From: JANNMJ01 sp031425525
Lineage (GTDB): Bacteria; Bacteroidota; Bacteroidia; Cytophagales; Hymenobacteraceae
Direction: 5' to 3'
Assembly (NCBI GenBank): GCA_031425525.1
Contig: JANPJM010000071.1
Span: forward strand, 1 to 64,000
DNA: 64,000 nucleotides
A program made the position numbers and the translations under genes. The notes below the pieces were generated by a model. That model had not been told where the DNA came from. It searched no databases and was given only the letters and a program-made list of their open reading frames with translations. This document shows positions 1 to 8,961 of this stretch, piece after piece. Each line of letters opens with the position of its first letter. Position 1 is the first letter of the stretch.

Positions 1-40
1 GGCAGCGAAACGCGGACGGAATGCCCGCGCTAAATCTGCA

Positions 41-943
41 TCAGTTCGACCCGATTACGAAGATAACGCGTCCGACGGCGCCTTTGTCTTCATCGCCGGA
101 AATCCGCTCGAATTCGGTTTTCTGCACGGCTTCAAAGTAAATACGCTCCGTCACGGGGTCGTTGAAGGTACTTTGGCCGGGCACTTTCTGAATGCTCACG
201 ACTTCACCATTACCATCTACTTTAATCTCGAACACAAGGCGGCCGGTAGCGTTGGACGTTTCGCTGACTTTTGGTTTGGCGAGCCATTTCCAGCCGGGCA
301 TTTGCAGCGAACCGCCGCCTGAACCGCCCGTACCGGAGCCTTTTTCGCCGTACAGCGCCTTGGAATCGAGCGAACCGTTACGGTCGCCTTGGTCGCCGAC
401 TTTGCCGGGGCGGTCGCCGTTGTTGTTGCCGGTGGCAAGGTTCGAGGTGCCGCGCGTGCCGTTGCCGCCGGCATTGGGGTTGTACGCCGCCGATGGGTTT
501 AGCGTGGGTTTGGGTGTCACCTTCGGCGTTTCCTTCACCACCTTCACTTCCTCCTTTTTAGGCTTTTCCTCGACGGGCACGGCAACCGTGTTTTCCGCAT
601 CTGAGGTCAGTGGCGGTGGTGTGGCCTCCACCGGCGCTTCGGGCGTGGGCGTGGCGACTTCCGGCTGCGTTTCCGGTTCGGCGTTGGATGGCGCCGAATC
701 TTCGGTGTTCTGCGTGTCGGCGGCCTTGGCGGTAGTTTGCACATCGCCGGAGCCCTCGGCATCGGTACCGTAGTTGAGCACGATGCCATCGCCGCCGCCG
801 ATAGCGGGCGGGTCGGGCAGGTTCACCATCGACACAAAAAAGATCGAGAGCAGCACCACGTGAAAAATAACCGCCCCGGCAAGCGCCGGCAAGCGGTTGG
901 CGCGCTCCATGCGGTCGAGCTGATCGAGCTGGCTGATAGCCAT
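41..943 (-). CDS. Energy transducer TonB-like protein
   Basis: A 300-residue inner-membrane-anchored TonB-type protein that would pass proton-motive energy from ExbB/ExbD to outer-membrane receptors. Seen: one N-terminal membrane segment at about residues 14-36, a long acidic, proline-rich and lysine-rich periplasmic linker (about 70-180, including a VEEKPKKEEVKVVKE stretch), a Gly/Asn-rich spacer, and a C-terminal domain with GRLVFEIKVDGNGEV that resembles the TonB/AgmX C-terminus. The ATG at 943 was chosen because it puts the membrane segment near the N-terminus; the reading frame stays open to 1024 but that extension is not protein-like. It is the last gene of a minus-strand run with ExbD and ExbB immediately upstream. 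The unusual C-terminus makes receptor specificity unclear. Confidence 0.85.
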   Translation of the reverse strand: MAISQLDQLDRMERANRLPALAGAVIFHVVLLSIFFVSMVNLPDPPAIGGGDGIVLNYGTDAEGSGDVQTTAKAADTQNTEDSAPSNAEPETQPEVATPTPEAPVEATPPPLTSDAENTVAVPVEEKPKKEEVKVVKETPKVTPKPTLNPSAAYNPNAGGNGTRGTSNLATGNNNGDRPGKVGDQGDRNGSLDSKALYGEKGSGTGGSGGGSLQMPGWKWLAKPKVSETSNATGRLVFEIKVDGNGEVVSIQKVPGQSTFNDPVTERIYFEAVQKTEFERISGDEDKGAVGRVIFVIGSN

Positions 944-1041
944 ATGCGAGACAGGAAGTGAGTGAAGGATGATGAATACTTTAACGGATGCACACGCAGC
1001 CCGGATTCCATATCCGAACCTCAACGCACGCTACCGAAGAA

Positions 1042-1452
1042 TTATTTCGGCGCGTCGGCGGCCATCACCATCTTGACTTTGAGTTGGTTGCCGATATCGA
1101 GTACGTCCACGAGCTTCTGCACGTTGAGCGCCCTATCGACCCGCAGAATGATGGTAGTGGCGGCCTTACCGGCTGAATCGGTCGGGATGAGCTTGCCTAG
1201 TTCAGCGGCAAGGGCATCGGTCGGCACTTGGCGCTGATCGAGAAACGCCTCACCTTCGGCCGTAAGCGAGACGTTGAGCGAGCGCTTCATGACCTGCTTG
1301 CCCGACTTGGAATTCGGCAATAACAGCTTGATAATGTTGGGATTGACCATCGTGGAAGCGATGAGAAAGAACAGCATCAGGAAGAACATGATGTCGTTCA
1401 TCGCGCCCGTTTCCACGTGCGAAGTGAGCTTGCGCCGGCGGGAAAGATTCAT
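1042..1452 (-). CDS. exbD: ExbD/TolR-family biopolymer transporter
   Basis: A 136-residue ExbD/TolR protein, the peptidoglycan-side partner of the ExbB proton channel. Seen: short basic cytoplasmic N-terminus (NLSRRRKLTSHVETG), one membrane helix at about 18-36 carrying the conserved aspartate (Asp20 in MNDIMFF), then a small periplasmic domain with alternating strands. The start at 1452 is the first ATG that fits the family; the open frame continues upstream through the GGGTGGGA repeat tract and would code for low-complexity sequence. It sits between exbB (99 bp upstream) and the TonB gene (98 bp downstream), all on one strand, so co-transcription is likely. Confidence 0.9.
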   Translation of the reverse strand: MNLSRRRKLTSHVETGAMNDIMFFLMLFFLIASTMVNPNIIKLLLPNSKSGKQVMKRSLNVSLTAEGEAFLDQRQVPTDALAAELGKLIPTDSAGKAATTIILRVDRALNVQKLVDVLDIGNQLKVKMVMAADAPK

Positions 1453-1457
1453 GAGGA

Positions 1458-1497
1458 GGGTGGGAGGGTGGGAGGGTGAGAGGGTGGGAAGGTGAAA
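1458..1497 (+). repeat. GGGTGGGA octamer repeat, G-quadruplex-prone
   Basis: Five consecutive octamers (GGGTGGGA twice, GGGTGAGA, GGGTGGGA, AGGTGAAA) lie between exbB and exbD. Seven GGG runs occur with mostly one-base loops, the classic pattern for a parallel G-quadruplex on the plus strand, which is the template strand for these genes. Confidence 0.8.
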
Positions 1498-1522
1498 GCG
1501 GCTGGATAATGCAGAGTGATTA

Positions 1523-1548
1523 CCCTCTTCCCTCAAACCCTCAAACCC
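1523..1548 (-). repeat. Second G-tract repeat, opposite strand
   Basis: Read on the minus strand this is AGGGTTTG twice followed by AGGGAAG and AGGG: four GGG runs separated by 4-5 bases, directly after the exbB stop codon. It faces the octamer repeat at 1458-1497, so the exbB-exbD gap holds G-rich tracts on both strands. Confidence 0.7.
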
Positions 1549-1550
1549 TA

Positions 1551-2285
1551 CTAGTTGTCCTGAAGCACGTCAGTGAATTCGATGGCGGAGTTCTCCATCC
1601 GATACACCACTCTATCGACCATCACGGTGAGCGTGTGGTAGCCGGCGTGGGCGATGATCCCGACGACCAGACCGGCCGCCGACGACACCATTTTCTCGTA
1701 CAAACCACCCGAAATCTGGGTAATACCGAACTCGCCGGAGGCGGCAATCGAGTAGAAAATCTTGATTACGCCGAGGATGGTACCCACGAACCCGAGCATC
1801 GGCGCGATACCCGCAATGATGCCCAGAATGGAAATACCGCGCTCCAGGCGCATCACTTCGAGACGGCCCTGGTTTTCGATGCTCGCCTCGATATCTTTCA
1901 GCGGCGAACCGATTCGGCGAATGCCTTTCTCGATCATATGCGCCAGCGGGGTTTCCTGCTTGGCGCACTGCGCGCGGGCACCGGCAAGGTCGCCGCGAAT
2001 GATCTGCGACTTCACCTGCTCCATAAACTGCGACGGGTCTTGCGACGCCCGCCGAATAGCCAGAAAGCGTTCGAGGATGATGTACACCGACACCAGCGAC
2101 AGCATTAGGAGCGGAATCATCACCCAACCGCCTTTAAAAAGCAAGTCGGTGATTTTGAGGGGCTCGCCGGCCTGAACGGCGGGCGCGGCGGCAGCGGCGG
2201 CCGCATTACCGGTGGCGGCCACAGCGCCGGAAACCGTATCGGCGACGGTGGCGCCGGCTTGAAGCAAAAGCGTTAGGAACGTCAT
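1551..2285 (-). CDS. exbB: MotA/TolQ/ExbB proton channel family protein
   Basis: A 244-residue ExbB/TolQ-type proton channel subunit. Seen: an Ala-rich N-terminal stretch with a first hydrophobic segment, a membrane helix at about 53-75 (GGWVMIPLLMLSLVSVYIIL), a cytoplasmic loop, and the two C-terminal helices typical of the family at about 150-178 (GIAPMLGFVGTILGVIKIF) and 195-225 (AAGLVVGIIAHAGYHTL). Length is in the family range. It is followed by exbD and a TonB gene on the same strand and probably drives the receptors encoded upstream. The extra N-terminal segment (residues 1-45) is common in Bacteroidota homologs. Confidence 0.93.
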   Translation of the reverse strand: MTFLTLLLQAGATVADTVSGAVAATGNAAAAAAAPAVQAGEPLKITDLLFKGGWVMIPLLMLSLVSVYIILERFLAIRRASQDPSQFMEQVKSQIIRGDLAGARAQCAKQETPLAHMIEKGIRRIGSPLKDIEASIENQGRLEVMRLERGISILGIIAGIAPMLGFVGTILGVIKIFYSIAASGEFGITQISGGLYEKMVSSAAGLVVGIIAHAGYHTLTVMVDRVVYRMENSAIEFTDVLQDN

Positions 2286-2384
2286 TCGGGGGTGAAGAAG
2301 CGAAAGAAACGGGGGAAACGAAGATAATTTTACGAAGACTGCCTAGCCAATGGCGGCACCATTGATGGCATTCGGGGGTAAAAG

Positions 2385-2409
2385 TAAACCCGCGCGGGGC
2401 GCGGGTTTA
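2385..2409 (-). terminator. Intrinsic terminator after SPOR gene
   Basis: A 10-bp perfect stem (TAAACCCGCG at 2385-2394 with its complement at 2400-2409) and a 5-base loop. In the minus direction the stem is followed by CTTTT, so it would end transcripts of the SPOR gene before exbB. Confidence 0.6.
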
Positions 2410-2421
2410 TGCGTGTAGTGG

Positions 2422-2489
2422 GGACTTTAGTCCGCAGTTTGGCAGCATGAACAGCACAAACTGCCAGTAAACGGCGGACTAAAGTCCGC
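2422..2489. repeat. REP-like imperfect hairpin
   Basis: The 14-mer GGACTTTAGTCCGC (2422-2435) is perfectly inverted at 2474-2487. Each arm is itself nearly palindromic, and inner GGCAG/CTGCC pairs extend the fold. It lies between the SPOR gene and the terminator. The form is that of a REP/REPIN unit; only one copy was noticed in this window. Confidence 0.55.
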
Positions 2490-2505
2490 ATTACAGGTGT
2501 AGTGT

Positions 2506-3687
2506 CTAGTATTTCAGCACCCACAGCGCCGGGCCGTAGCGCGCACGCAGCGCCGGTTGGGCGGCGACGGCTTCGGCCTGCGTAGCAAAATCGGCGACGG
2601 CGACGCGGTACAGCACGCTGCCCCGCGGTGGCGTGAGGACACTGGGGGCGTTCGCGGCATCGGCGGGGGTCAGTTTCAGCACTTGCGCGCGGCCTTTTTC
2701 GGCTTTCACCTTAGTAGTGAAGGCGTTCCAGACGAGGTAGTAGCGGTTGGTAGGCGCCGCGCGAACCGTGGCCGGTTCGAATGCGGCCGGCGTGGCGGGA
2801 GCCGCGACGATTTCGCTGGGCGTCACGGCGGCCGGCTTAGGGGCGGGTACGGCAAGCGCAACCTCGTGCAGCGCGTCGGGTGAAGGCGACTTTTTGCGCG
2901 TTACGGTGGCCGCTTGCAGCGGCGCTACCGCTGCAAGCTCCGCAACTTCAAGTGGGATGGCAGCTATTGGCATAGCCATTTTGGTGGTGCCCTCGCTACC
3001 AACGGCGGCGCGCTGGGGCGTGGAAGCATCCTGGGCGGCGACTTCGATACCCGGCAGGAAACGATTCGCCAGCGGCGTAAGGCGGAAATTGAAATACGTG
3101 GCCGAGAGGCTCAAAATCGCAACGGCAGTCAGCGCCAGGCGGTACAGGGGCGTGCCGCCCTCCCCTACCAGCCGCCGCAAACGAGCGGGGGTCGAGGGCC
3201 GCAGTTGCTGGTCGGCGGGGTTGGTTTCGGGTACGTAGCGGGTGGCGCGGGTGCGCTCCGCGAGAACTATCGGCCGTGAGACCAACTCCGGCAGCCCGAA
3301 GGAATCGGCGAGCGGCAGGTAGCCCGGTTCCATCGCCTCAAAACGGATGGAATCGCCGTCGGCGGGTTGGCGCAGCGTGCCCAAACCGCGTAGCTCGGCG
3401 GCGCGGTGCTGGCGCAGAGCGGCGCGCAACTCTTCGGTAAAAGAACGCACTTGGGCCGGGGCCGAATCGCGTTCGGCGACTGCCAAAGAAAGTCGGACGG
3501 CCTCGGTTAATAATCCGTCGTCGTGGCGCAGCCGGTCGGAAAAAGCGACCCGCCGGGCGGGCGGCGAGAGCGTATGGCGCACCGGGTGAATGCGCGCCGG
3601 CACGGGCTCGGCGAGCAGAGCGCCGAAGCCGGGCAGCGTCACGCAGTCGTGCTCAAGGAGCAATTGCCGCAGTTGATCGTGCACCAT
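2506..3687 (-). CDS. HU-CCDC81 and SPOR domain protein
   Basis: A 393-residue single-pass membrane protein predicted to bind cell-wall glycan. Seen: N-terminal tandem HU-like (CCDC81-type) domains with the signature LLLEHDCVTLPGFG (about 8-21) and FSDRLRHDDGLL (about 49-60), a basic region, a hydrophobic segment near 182-202, an Ala/Pro-rich periplasmic linker, and a C-terminal SPOR-like domain (about 312-393) ending YGPALWVLKY. This domain order is characteristic of a Bacteroidota family; SPOR domains bind denuded peptidoglycan. It lies between the outer-membrane barrel gene and exbB, so it may couple wall and envelope energy systems, which is inference. The ATG at 3687 starts directly at the HU domain. 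Confidence 0.82.
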   Translation of the reverse strand: MVHDQLRQLLLEHDCVTLPGFGALLAEPVPARIHPVRHTLSPPARRVAFSDRLRHDDGLLTEAVRLSLAVAERDSAPAQVRSFTEELRAALRQHRAAELRGLGTLRQPADGDSIRFEAMEPGYLPLADSFGLPELVSRPIVLAERTRATRYVPETNPADQQLRPSTPARLRRLVGEGGTPLYRLALTAVAILSLSATYFNFRLTPLANRFLPGIEVAAQDASTPQRAAVGSEGTTKMAMPIAAIPLEVAELAAVAPLQAATVTRKKSPSPDALHEVALAVPAPKPAAVTPSEIVAAPATPAAFEPATVRAAPTNRYYLVWNAFTTKVKAEKGRAQVLKLTPADAANAPSVLTPPRGSVLYRVAVADFATQAEAVAAQPALRARYGPALWVLKY

Positions 3688-3753
3688 AAGTTTTTGATTT
3701 TTAGAGCGATTAGCAAGCAGAATGTTGAGCGGCTTTTCGGCAGCCCAATCAGC

Positions 3754-5592
3754 TTAAAATTGGTAGCCCAACCCCGCGATGGCCGTCAGGCCACGTACCG
3801 GATAGTTGAGAAACCGCTGATATTTCTGCCCCGTCAGGTTCTGACCGAGTGCAAAAATGCGAAACTGCGGGGTAATTTGGTAATCGGCGCGCAGATTTAT
3901 ATCAACGACCGTATCCGTTTCACGCAGTTTTCGCTCGCCGTTGGCGTCGAAAGAGCCCGCCGAACCGAGGGCGTACGTCGAGCCGATGATGTATGCTTCC
4001 GGGGCAATCCTGAGCTTGTCGCCGATAGCGAAGGTCGAAGTCAGCGTGCCCTGAAACGCCGGGCGGTGGTATGGCTGCCGAAGCGAGTCGGCCGTCCAGG
4101 TATCGGCATCCGCTTTCAGTGCAATCTGTACTTTTTGCCCCACATCGACCGTAATCTCGCCGTGGATGTTGAGGTTCGTCACGATTTGGTCTTCCTCGTC
4201 CTTGCCGGCCGGGCTGCCATCGGGATGGACGGCGTAGGTCAGCTCGTAACGCGTGGAATCGGAGACGCGGGGGTTGTAGAAATACAGGTTGCGAAACCGG
4301 TTGTACGCCACCCGACCCAGCACCCGCACGGCGCGCGCTGGCGAACCCGAAAGACCACCATACACGCTCAAGAGGCGATTTACATCGGCAACGGGCAAAC
4401 CCAACGTTTGCACTTTGGCATCATTGGGCAACTCAACAAGCGATTCCGCGCGCGAACCGGCCACCCACGGGTTTTCGCGGGTGAGGTTGTAGAGCGACGT
4501 ACGCTCCAGCCCGCCACCCGCGCCGCCGAAAACGACCAGCCGGTCTTCGATGATTTCGGCACTCAGCCGCACGGCCGGGTACACGTTGATTTGCTTGGCT
4601 TGGTTGAGCGTGTCGGAGGTATACCCCACCGTGGCGCCGAGTTGCGCATCGACCCGCGAACCGTCGTGTTCATACGCAAAGGTGCCCTGCCCGAAGGTGC
4701 GCGTTTGCTTCAGGTAGCTTTCGTAGGCAATGCTCGACACATCGGTCTTGACGGTGATGCGGTTGGTTTCGTCGAGGGCAAAACCCAGGTTCAGGCGACC
4801 GTAAATGTCGGTTTCCTTCTCATCGAAGCGGTTTTGCCAGGTGCGCACACCCGCTACTACCTCCGCCTGAAACGGGCGCTTGACATCGGTCGTCCGCAGG
4901 AAAACCTCGGCGTTGATGCGCGTGTGAATCTGCTGGATGAAGTCGGTGCTATCCTTCTTCTTCTCGCTCAACGACCGATCGTAGCCGTAGAAGTACGTCG
5001 AGTTGCGGTCGAAACCGGCGCGGGCGCCGATGGCAGCCGCCGACTTGGCAAATAACTCCACCTCCGCCGTAACGGCCGAATTGGCGCCACCGGAGTTTTT
5101 GCCGTCAATCGGGCCGGTATTGCTCGATTGATGGCGGGCATCGAGCCCGGCCCGAAAGCTCGAACTCGGTTTCGTGTGCGCCCCAAGGCGGCCATACGGC
5201 GTACCATAATTGCCATAACCGGCCTCCACGTACAGGCCGGGCACCGGAGCGGTGGTTTCCTGGCGCAGCGGCGCTGGGCGGGGCGTTACGGGCAGCGGCC
5301 GGCCGGGCACTTTGAAATCGAAGAAATCATACTTGATCTCTTTCTTGACGGGCGGCGGCGGCGGAATCCGAAGCTGCTCGAAGTTGCGCGAGGCGGGCGG
5401 CAGCTCGTTGGTGCGGCTCTTTTCGATAACAATTTCGGTGTCTTCGAGGCGCGAATCGCCGGAGCGGCCGGGCTGCGCGAACGCCACCGCCGGGGCCGCC
5501 AGCAGCAACGCCGCGAGCGCGGGGCGCGCGACGGTCAGCAGCGGGGAAGCCGAGCGCGCAGAAGTGAGGGAGTGATTTGCGGAGTGAGCCAT
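3754..5592 (-). CDS. TonB-receptor-like outer-membrane beta-barrel
   Basis: A 612-residue predicted outer-membrane protein. Seen: signal peptide (about 1-40, ending AVAFAQ), a periplasmic segment with a proline run (IPPPPPVKKEIKYDFFDFKV), then many amphipathic strands and a C-terminal aromatic end (AGLGYQF) typical of barrels inserted by BamA. No plug domain or TonB box is evident, so it is shorter than a full TonB-dependent receptor. The ATG at 5592 gives a normal signal peptide; a longer frame to 5634 adds a leucine/proline-rich stretch. It follows the large TPR gene by 74 bp and precedes the HU/SPOR gene, a set that probably works as one envelope machine. The substrate is unknown. Confidence 0.75.
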   Translation of the reverse strand: MAHSANHSLTSARSASPLLTVARPALAALLLAAPAVAFAQPGRSGDSRLEDTEIVIEKSRTNELPPASRNFEQLRIPPPPPVKKEIKYDFFDFKVPGRPLPVTPRPAPLRQETTAPVPGLYVEAGYGNYGTPYGRLGAHTKPSSSFRAGLDARHQSSNTGPIDGKNSGGANSAVTAEVELFAKSAAAIGARAGFDRNSTYFYGYDRSLSEKKKDSTDFIQQIHTRINAEVFLRTTDVKRPFQAEVVAGVRTWQNRFDEKETDIYGRLNLGFALDETNRITVKTDVSSIAYESYLKQTRTFGQGTFAYEHDGSRVDAQLGATVGYTSDTLNQAKQINVYPAVRLSAEIIEDRLVVFGGAGGGLERTSLYNLTRENPWVAGSRAESLVELPNDAKVQTLGLPVADVNRLLSVYGGLSGSPARAVRVLGRVAYNRFRNLYFYNPRVSDSTRYELTYAVHPDGSPAGKDEEDQIVTNLNIHGEITVDVGQKVQIALKADADTWTADSLRQPYHRPAFQGTLTSTFAIGDKLRIAPEAYIIGSTYALGSAGSFDANGERKLRETDTVVDINLRADYQITPQFRIFALGQNLTGQKYQRFLNYPVRGLTAIAGLGYQF

Positions 5593-5666
5593 CGGAAACG
5601 GGGGCAAAAGGGGCAAAAGACGGCGCGGAAGCAAGGGAAGAAGCTGGGCGAAAACGGCTTGGCGGC

Positions 5667-8600
5667 TTACTTGCCGCCCGCCGGATTCGGCGTGGCATCG
5701 GTGGGCGCGGGGTCGGCCGGCGCCGACTTGGCGCGCCGCGCCTTACCGCTGGGGTTAGCACCATTGCCGGAGGCATCGGAGGCGCCGGAGCCGTCGGTTT
5801 TACCACCGGCATCGAGGTTGGCGAGCTTGCGGCGCGCTTCGGCTACGATATCGGCCAGCGGGAATTTGCCTTCGATAAGCGATTCAAGCGTGCTTTTCGC
5901 CTGATACACCTCCCCTTGCGCGCTGTAAACGTCGGCGAGCAGCAGGAACGTATAACCTACCCAGCGCTGATACGCGCCGTAGGTTTTATTGACCTTGAAG
6001 GCTTCATCGAGCGCCTCCTTGTAATTCTTCTGCTGAAACTGGGCTTCGGCGAGCAGGTACTGCGCTTCGGCGCCGTTTTCATCGGAGGCGGCGGCCGTGG
6101 TGGCGCGCAGCTCCTGAATACCTTGCGCGTACTGGCCGAGGCCGAGCGCGCTCTTCGCCCGGATCAACAGGGCGGTGTTGGTGGCGTTGAGCGTGGCGTT
6201 ACCGGCCGCCAGCAGGTCGGCGGCAATCTGCCGGGCGCGGTTATAATCGCCGGAAGCAAAAGTGGCCCGCAGCAACCCAAGCTGGGCGTTGCTCGACTCG
6301 CGGCGCGACGTGGCGGCCGTCGCCAGGCGCGTGTAGTACTGAATGGCGGTCGGGTAATCTTTGTCTTCGAGGGCCAAATCGGCCACCCGGTTGAGGGCTT
6401 TGTTAAGGAATTGCGTGCGGCCTTCGCTCAGCACCTCGCGCATTTTGGTGGTGCCGGTTTTCTTGTCGCCACCGCGCAGGTATGCATCGGCGATGTAGTA
6501 GCGCGCATCAGGCGCCACGGCGGCATCGGGGTACTGCCGCATGTAGGCTTCGAACTTGGGCACCGACAGCTCGTATTTTTCGGCGAAGTACAGCGATTTG
6601 GCCGCCTCGTACTCCACGCTTTGGAGCGACTTGGCATCCGGGTTCCGCTGGCGGTAGGCTTGCAGGAACGGGTCGAACTGCTCGGTGCGACCGGCCGCCG
6701 TCAGGGCTTCCTGCAACGAGAAAATCGCCGCTTCGGCCACCGGGTTGGTGGCATAGTCTTCGAGTACCTTCTTGAAATCGGCGACGGCGGGGTCGTACTG
6801 CTGCTGGTTGGCGTACGCCACCCCGCGCTTATGGTACGCCTGCGGCACGAGCGCGCTGGTGGGTTGTTGCTGAATCAGGCTGCTGAACCCGCGCACGGCC
6901 TCGGCGAAGCGCCCGGCTTCAAATTCGAGCTGGGCCTGCTGAAACTGAGCGTTGTCGAGGAGGCGCGACTGCGGATATTTCGTCGGAATCTCGCCCAACG
7001 TCCGCAACGCTTCTTCGCGGCGGCCGGTCAGACCCAGTACCACGCCTTTTTGGAAAAGCGCCTGGTCTTTGTCGCGGCTGTTCGAGGCGAGTACTTTGTC
7101 GTAGAGCGACAATGCCTGCGGGTAATCTTTAGCGATGTAGTAGCAGTCGGCGAGCCGCAGCCGCGCATCGGCGAGGTTGGGGTCGGTCTCGCGCGAGGCC
7201 GAATCGGCCAGGAACGCCGTAAACGGCACCACCGCATCGGCGTATTTCCGGGCGTTGAAGTAGGCGTACCCCAAACCGTAACGCGACAGCCGATACACAT
7301 CCTGCTGGCCGGCGGTGGGCGTCACGCGGAAGGTGTTGGTGTAGGCGGCGGCAGCTTCGTCCCAGCGGGCCAGTAAGCTCAGCGACTCGCCTTTCAGGAA
7401 GTTGGCGGCCGTTTTCATCTCCGGGTCTGACGGCGTACCCAACGATTTGTCGAGCAGCGGGAGCGCCGCCGCCGGCCGTTGCGCGTTGTACTCGTTCACG
7501 GCCTGGTAGTAGGTCACGCGCTGGTACGTGCGGTCGATTTTATTGGAGCGCCGCGACAAGCCCTCGATGTGCCGGATGGCGGCCGGATAATCGTTGGAAC
7601 TGAGGTAGGCTTCGCTGAGCAAATCGTCGGCCTGGTCGCCGAGCTTCGATTTCGGAAAGTTCTTGTTGAACTCGGCCAGCGCCGCGATGACCGCGCGGGT
7701 GTTGCCCTGCTCGAAGTTGATTTCGGCCACCTTCACCGTCGCCTGTTCGGCAATATTGCGGTCGAAGGTGCTTTGGCGGGCTTGCTCGAAGGCCGTGAGC
7801 GCGAACGCCTTATTGCCGGCATCGGCGCGCAAGTAGCTCAACCCCAAATGATACGCCGCCAACTGGCCGAGCGTATCGCGTACGGCGGCCACGGGTTGCA
7901 GCCGCTGAATGGCGGCCTTGAAATCGCCGGTTTTATAGGCCGCGTAACCGGTTTTGTACTCCAAAGCGGCTTCGGCGCGGCCCTGCGGCCCGCGCACGCC
8001 GGGCTTGCCGGCGGCGGCCGAGAGCAGCGGCATCGCCTTCTTATAGTCTTCCTGCTGAAAATACGAATCGCCGACGAGCAGTTGAATCTCATCGGCGCCC
8101 ATCACGGTCGGCTTCTGCGCCAACGACGCCTCGCCGTAGCGGATCACCTCGCCGAGATTACGCTCGCGGTACAGAATCTGGGTCAGCAGTTGCGGCACCT
8201 GCGAGCGGTACGCCTCTGATTTGGCCGCTTCTTGCAGGTCGGTGCGCGACGTGTTCAGGTCGCCGGCCTTGAACGCCAGAAAACCGGCGTAGTAGCGGCT
8301 GGGCGCCACGTAAGCGTGGGTGCCGGTTTTGTTACGGTCGAAAAGCAGTCGGGCCTTATCGAACTGTTTGGTCTGAAACAGCGCGTAACCGAGCTTGAAA
8401 TCCGACTCGGCGCGTTCCGGCGTGGTCAGCAGCGCCGGGGCTACCTGTTGCAGGTTGGCGATGGCGCGTTCGTAATCCTTCTTCTCGAAGTAGAATCGGC
8501 CCAACTCAAAGAACGCCAGCGCCGCTTTGGGGTGCGCGGGGAAACGGTCGGCGAACGCCAGAATCCGGCCTTCGGCATCGGGTTGGAGCAGCCGCAACCC

Positions 8601-8864
8601 ACTCACGGCGGCGTAGTACGCAGCGTCGGCGGCGCGTTCGGGCTCCGCGCGTAAGGCGGATTCGCGCAGGTACTCGTCGAATGCCGCTTGGGCGGGGCCG
8701 TAGAGCTGACGGCCGAATAGCCGCACGCCTTCAGCAAACCGCGCTTCGGGACTGACCACTTGTTGGGTTTGCTGCGCAACGGCCACCACCGGGGCCGTGG
8801 CCAGTACCGCGCCGGCGCCCCAGGCAGCCAGCAGCAATGGGCGGAAACGTGAGGAGTAGGTCAT
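5667..8864 (-). CDS. Large periplasmic TPR-repeat protein
   Basis: A 1065-residue exported protein made almost entirely of tetratricopeptide repeats. Seen: signal peptide (about 1-31, ending VVAVAQ), then more than fifteen helix pairs of TPR type with recurring A..Y...... / A...F......P spacing (for example YPQALSLYDKVLASNSRDKD and ELGRFYFEKKDYERAIANLQ), and a disordered Gly/Ser/Lys-rich tail. Such long TPR proteins act as scaffolds; in Bacteroidota this type is often encoded beside a TonB-type barrel. Here it lies between the TonB-dependent receptor and the plugless barrel on the same strand. No catalytic motif is visible. Partners and role are inferred only from position. Confidence 0.85.
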   Translation of the reverse strand: MTYSSRFRPLLLAAWGAGAVLATAPVVAVAQQTQQVVSPEARFAEGVRLFGRQLYGPAQAAFDEYLRESALRAEPERAADAAYYAAVSGLRLLQPDAEGRILAFADRFPAHPKAALAFFELGRFYFEKKDYERAIANLQQVAPALLTTPERAESDFKLGYALFQTKQFDKARLLFDRNKTGTHAYVAPSRYYAGFLAFKAGDLNTSRTDLQEAAKSEAYRSQVPQLLTQILYRERNLGEVIRYGEASLAQKPTVMGADEIQLLVGDSYFQQEDYKKAMPLLSAAAGKPGVRGPQGRAEAALEYKTGYAAYKTGDFKAAIQRLQPVAAVRDTLGQLAAYHLGLSYLRADAGNKAFALTAFEQARQSTFDRNIAEQATVKVAEINFEQGNTRAVIAALAEFNKNFPKSKLGDQADDLLSEAYLSSNDYPAAIRHIEGLSRRSNKIDRTYQRVTYYQAVNEYNAQRPAAALPLLDKSLGTPSDPEMKTAANFLKGESLSLLARWDEAAAAYTNTFRVTPTAGQQDVYRLSRYGLGYAYFNARKYADAVVPFTAFLADSASRETDPNLADARLRLADCYYIAKDYPQALSLYDKVLASNSRDKDQALFQKGVVLGLTGRREEALRTLGEIPTKYPQSRLLDNAQFQQAQLEFEAGRFAEAVRGFSSLIQQQPTSALVPQAYHKRGVAYANQQQYDPAVADFKKVLEDYATNPVAEAAIFSLQEALTAAGRTEQFDPFLQAYRQRNPDAKSLQSVEYEAAKSLYFAEKYELSVPKFEAYMRQYPDAAVAPDARYYIADAYLRGGDKKTGTTKMREVLSEGRTQFLNKALNRVADLALEDKDYPTAIQYYTRLATAATSRRESSNAQLGLLRATFASGDYNRARQIAADLLAAGNATLNATNTALLIRAKSALGLGQYAQGIQELRATTAAASDENGAEAQYLLAEAQFQQKNYKEALDEAFKVNKTYGAYQRWVGYTFLLLADVYSAQGEVYQAKSTLESLIEGKFPLADIVAEARRKLANLDAGGKTDGSGASDASGNGANPSGKARRAKSAPADPAPTDATPNPAGGK

Positions 8865-8868
8865 GGGA

Positions 8869-8931
8869 GTTTTTAGTTGATGGTTTTTAGTTGATAGTTG
8901 ATAGGTAAGAGGTAGTGGTTAATCGTTAGCC
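8869..8931 (+). repeat. Phased heptamer tract (GTTGATA type)
   Basis: Nine consecutive G-initiated 7-mers: GTTTTTA, GTTGATG, GTTTTTA, GTTGATA, GTTGATA, GGTAAGA, GGTAGTG, GTTAATC, GTTAGCC. The tract fills much of the gap between the receptor and TPR genes. Related tracts occur at 30719-30746, 37254-37306 and 41670-41698. Confidence 0.75.
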
Positions 8932-8961
8932 AACCATCAACCGATTCTTATCAACCAGTAA

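Noticed and set aside
3523..7376. Long plus-strand open frames (for example 3523-5055 and 5577-7376) opposite the barrel and TPR genes
   Set aside because: They are antisense to well-supported genes, rich in Arg/Gly/Ala, with no domain pattern; typical of high-GC DNA.
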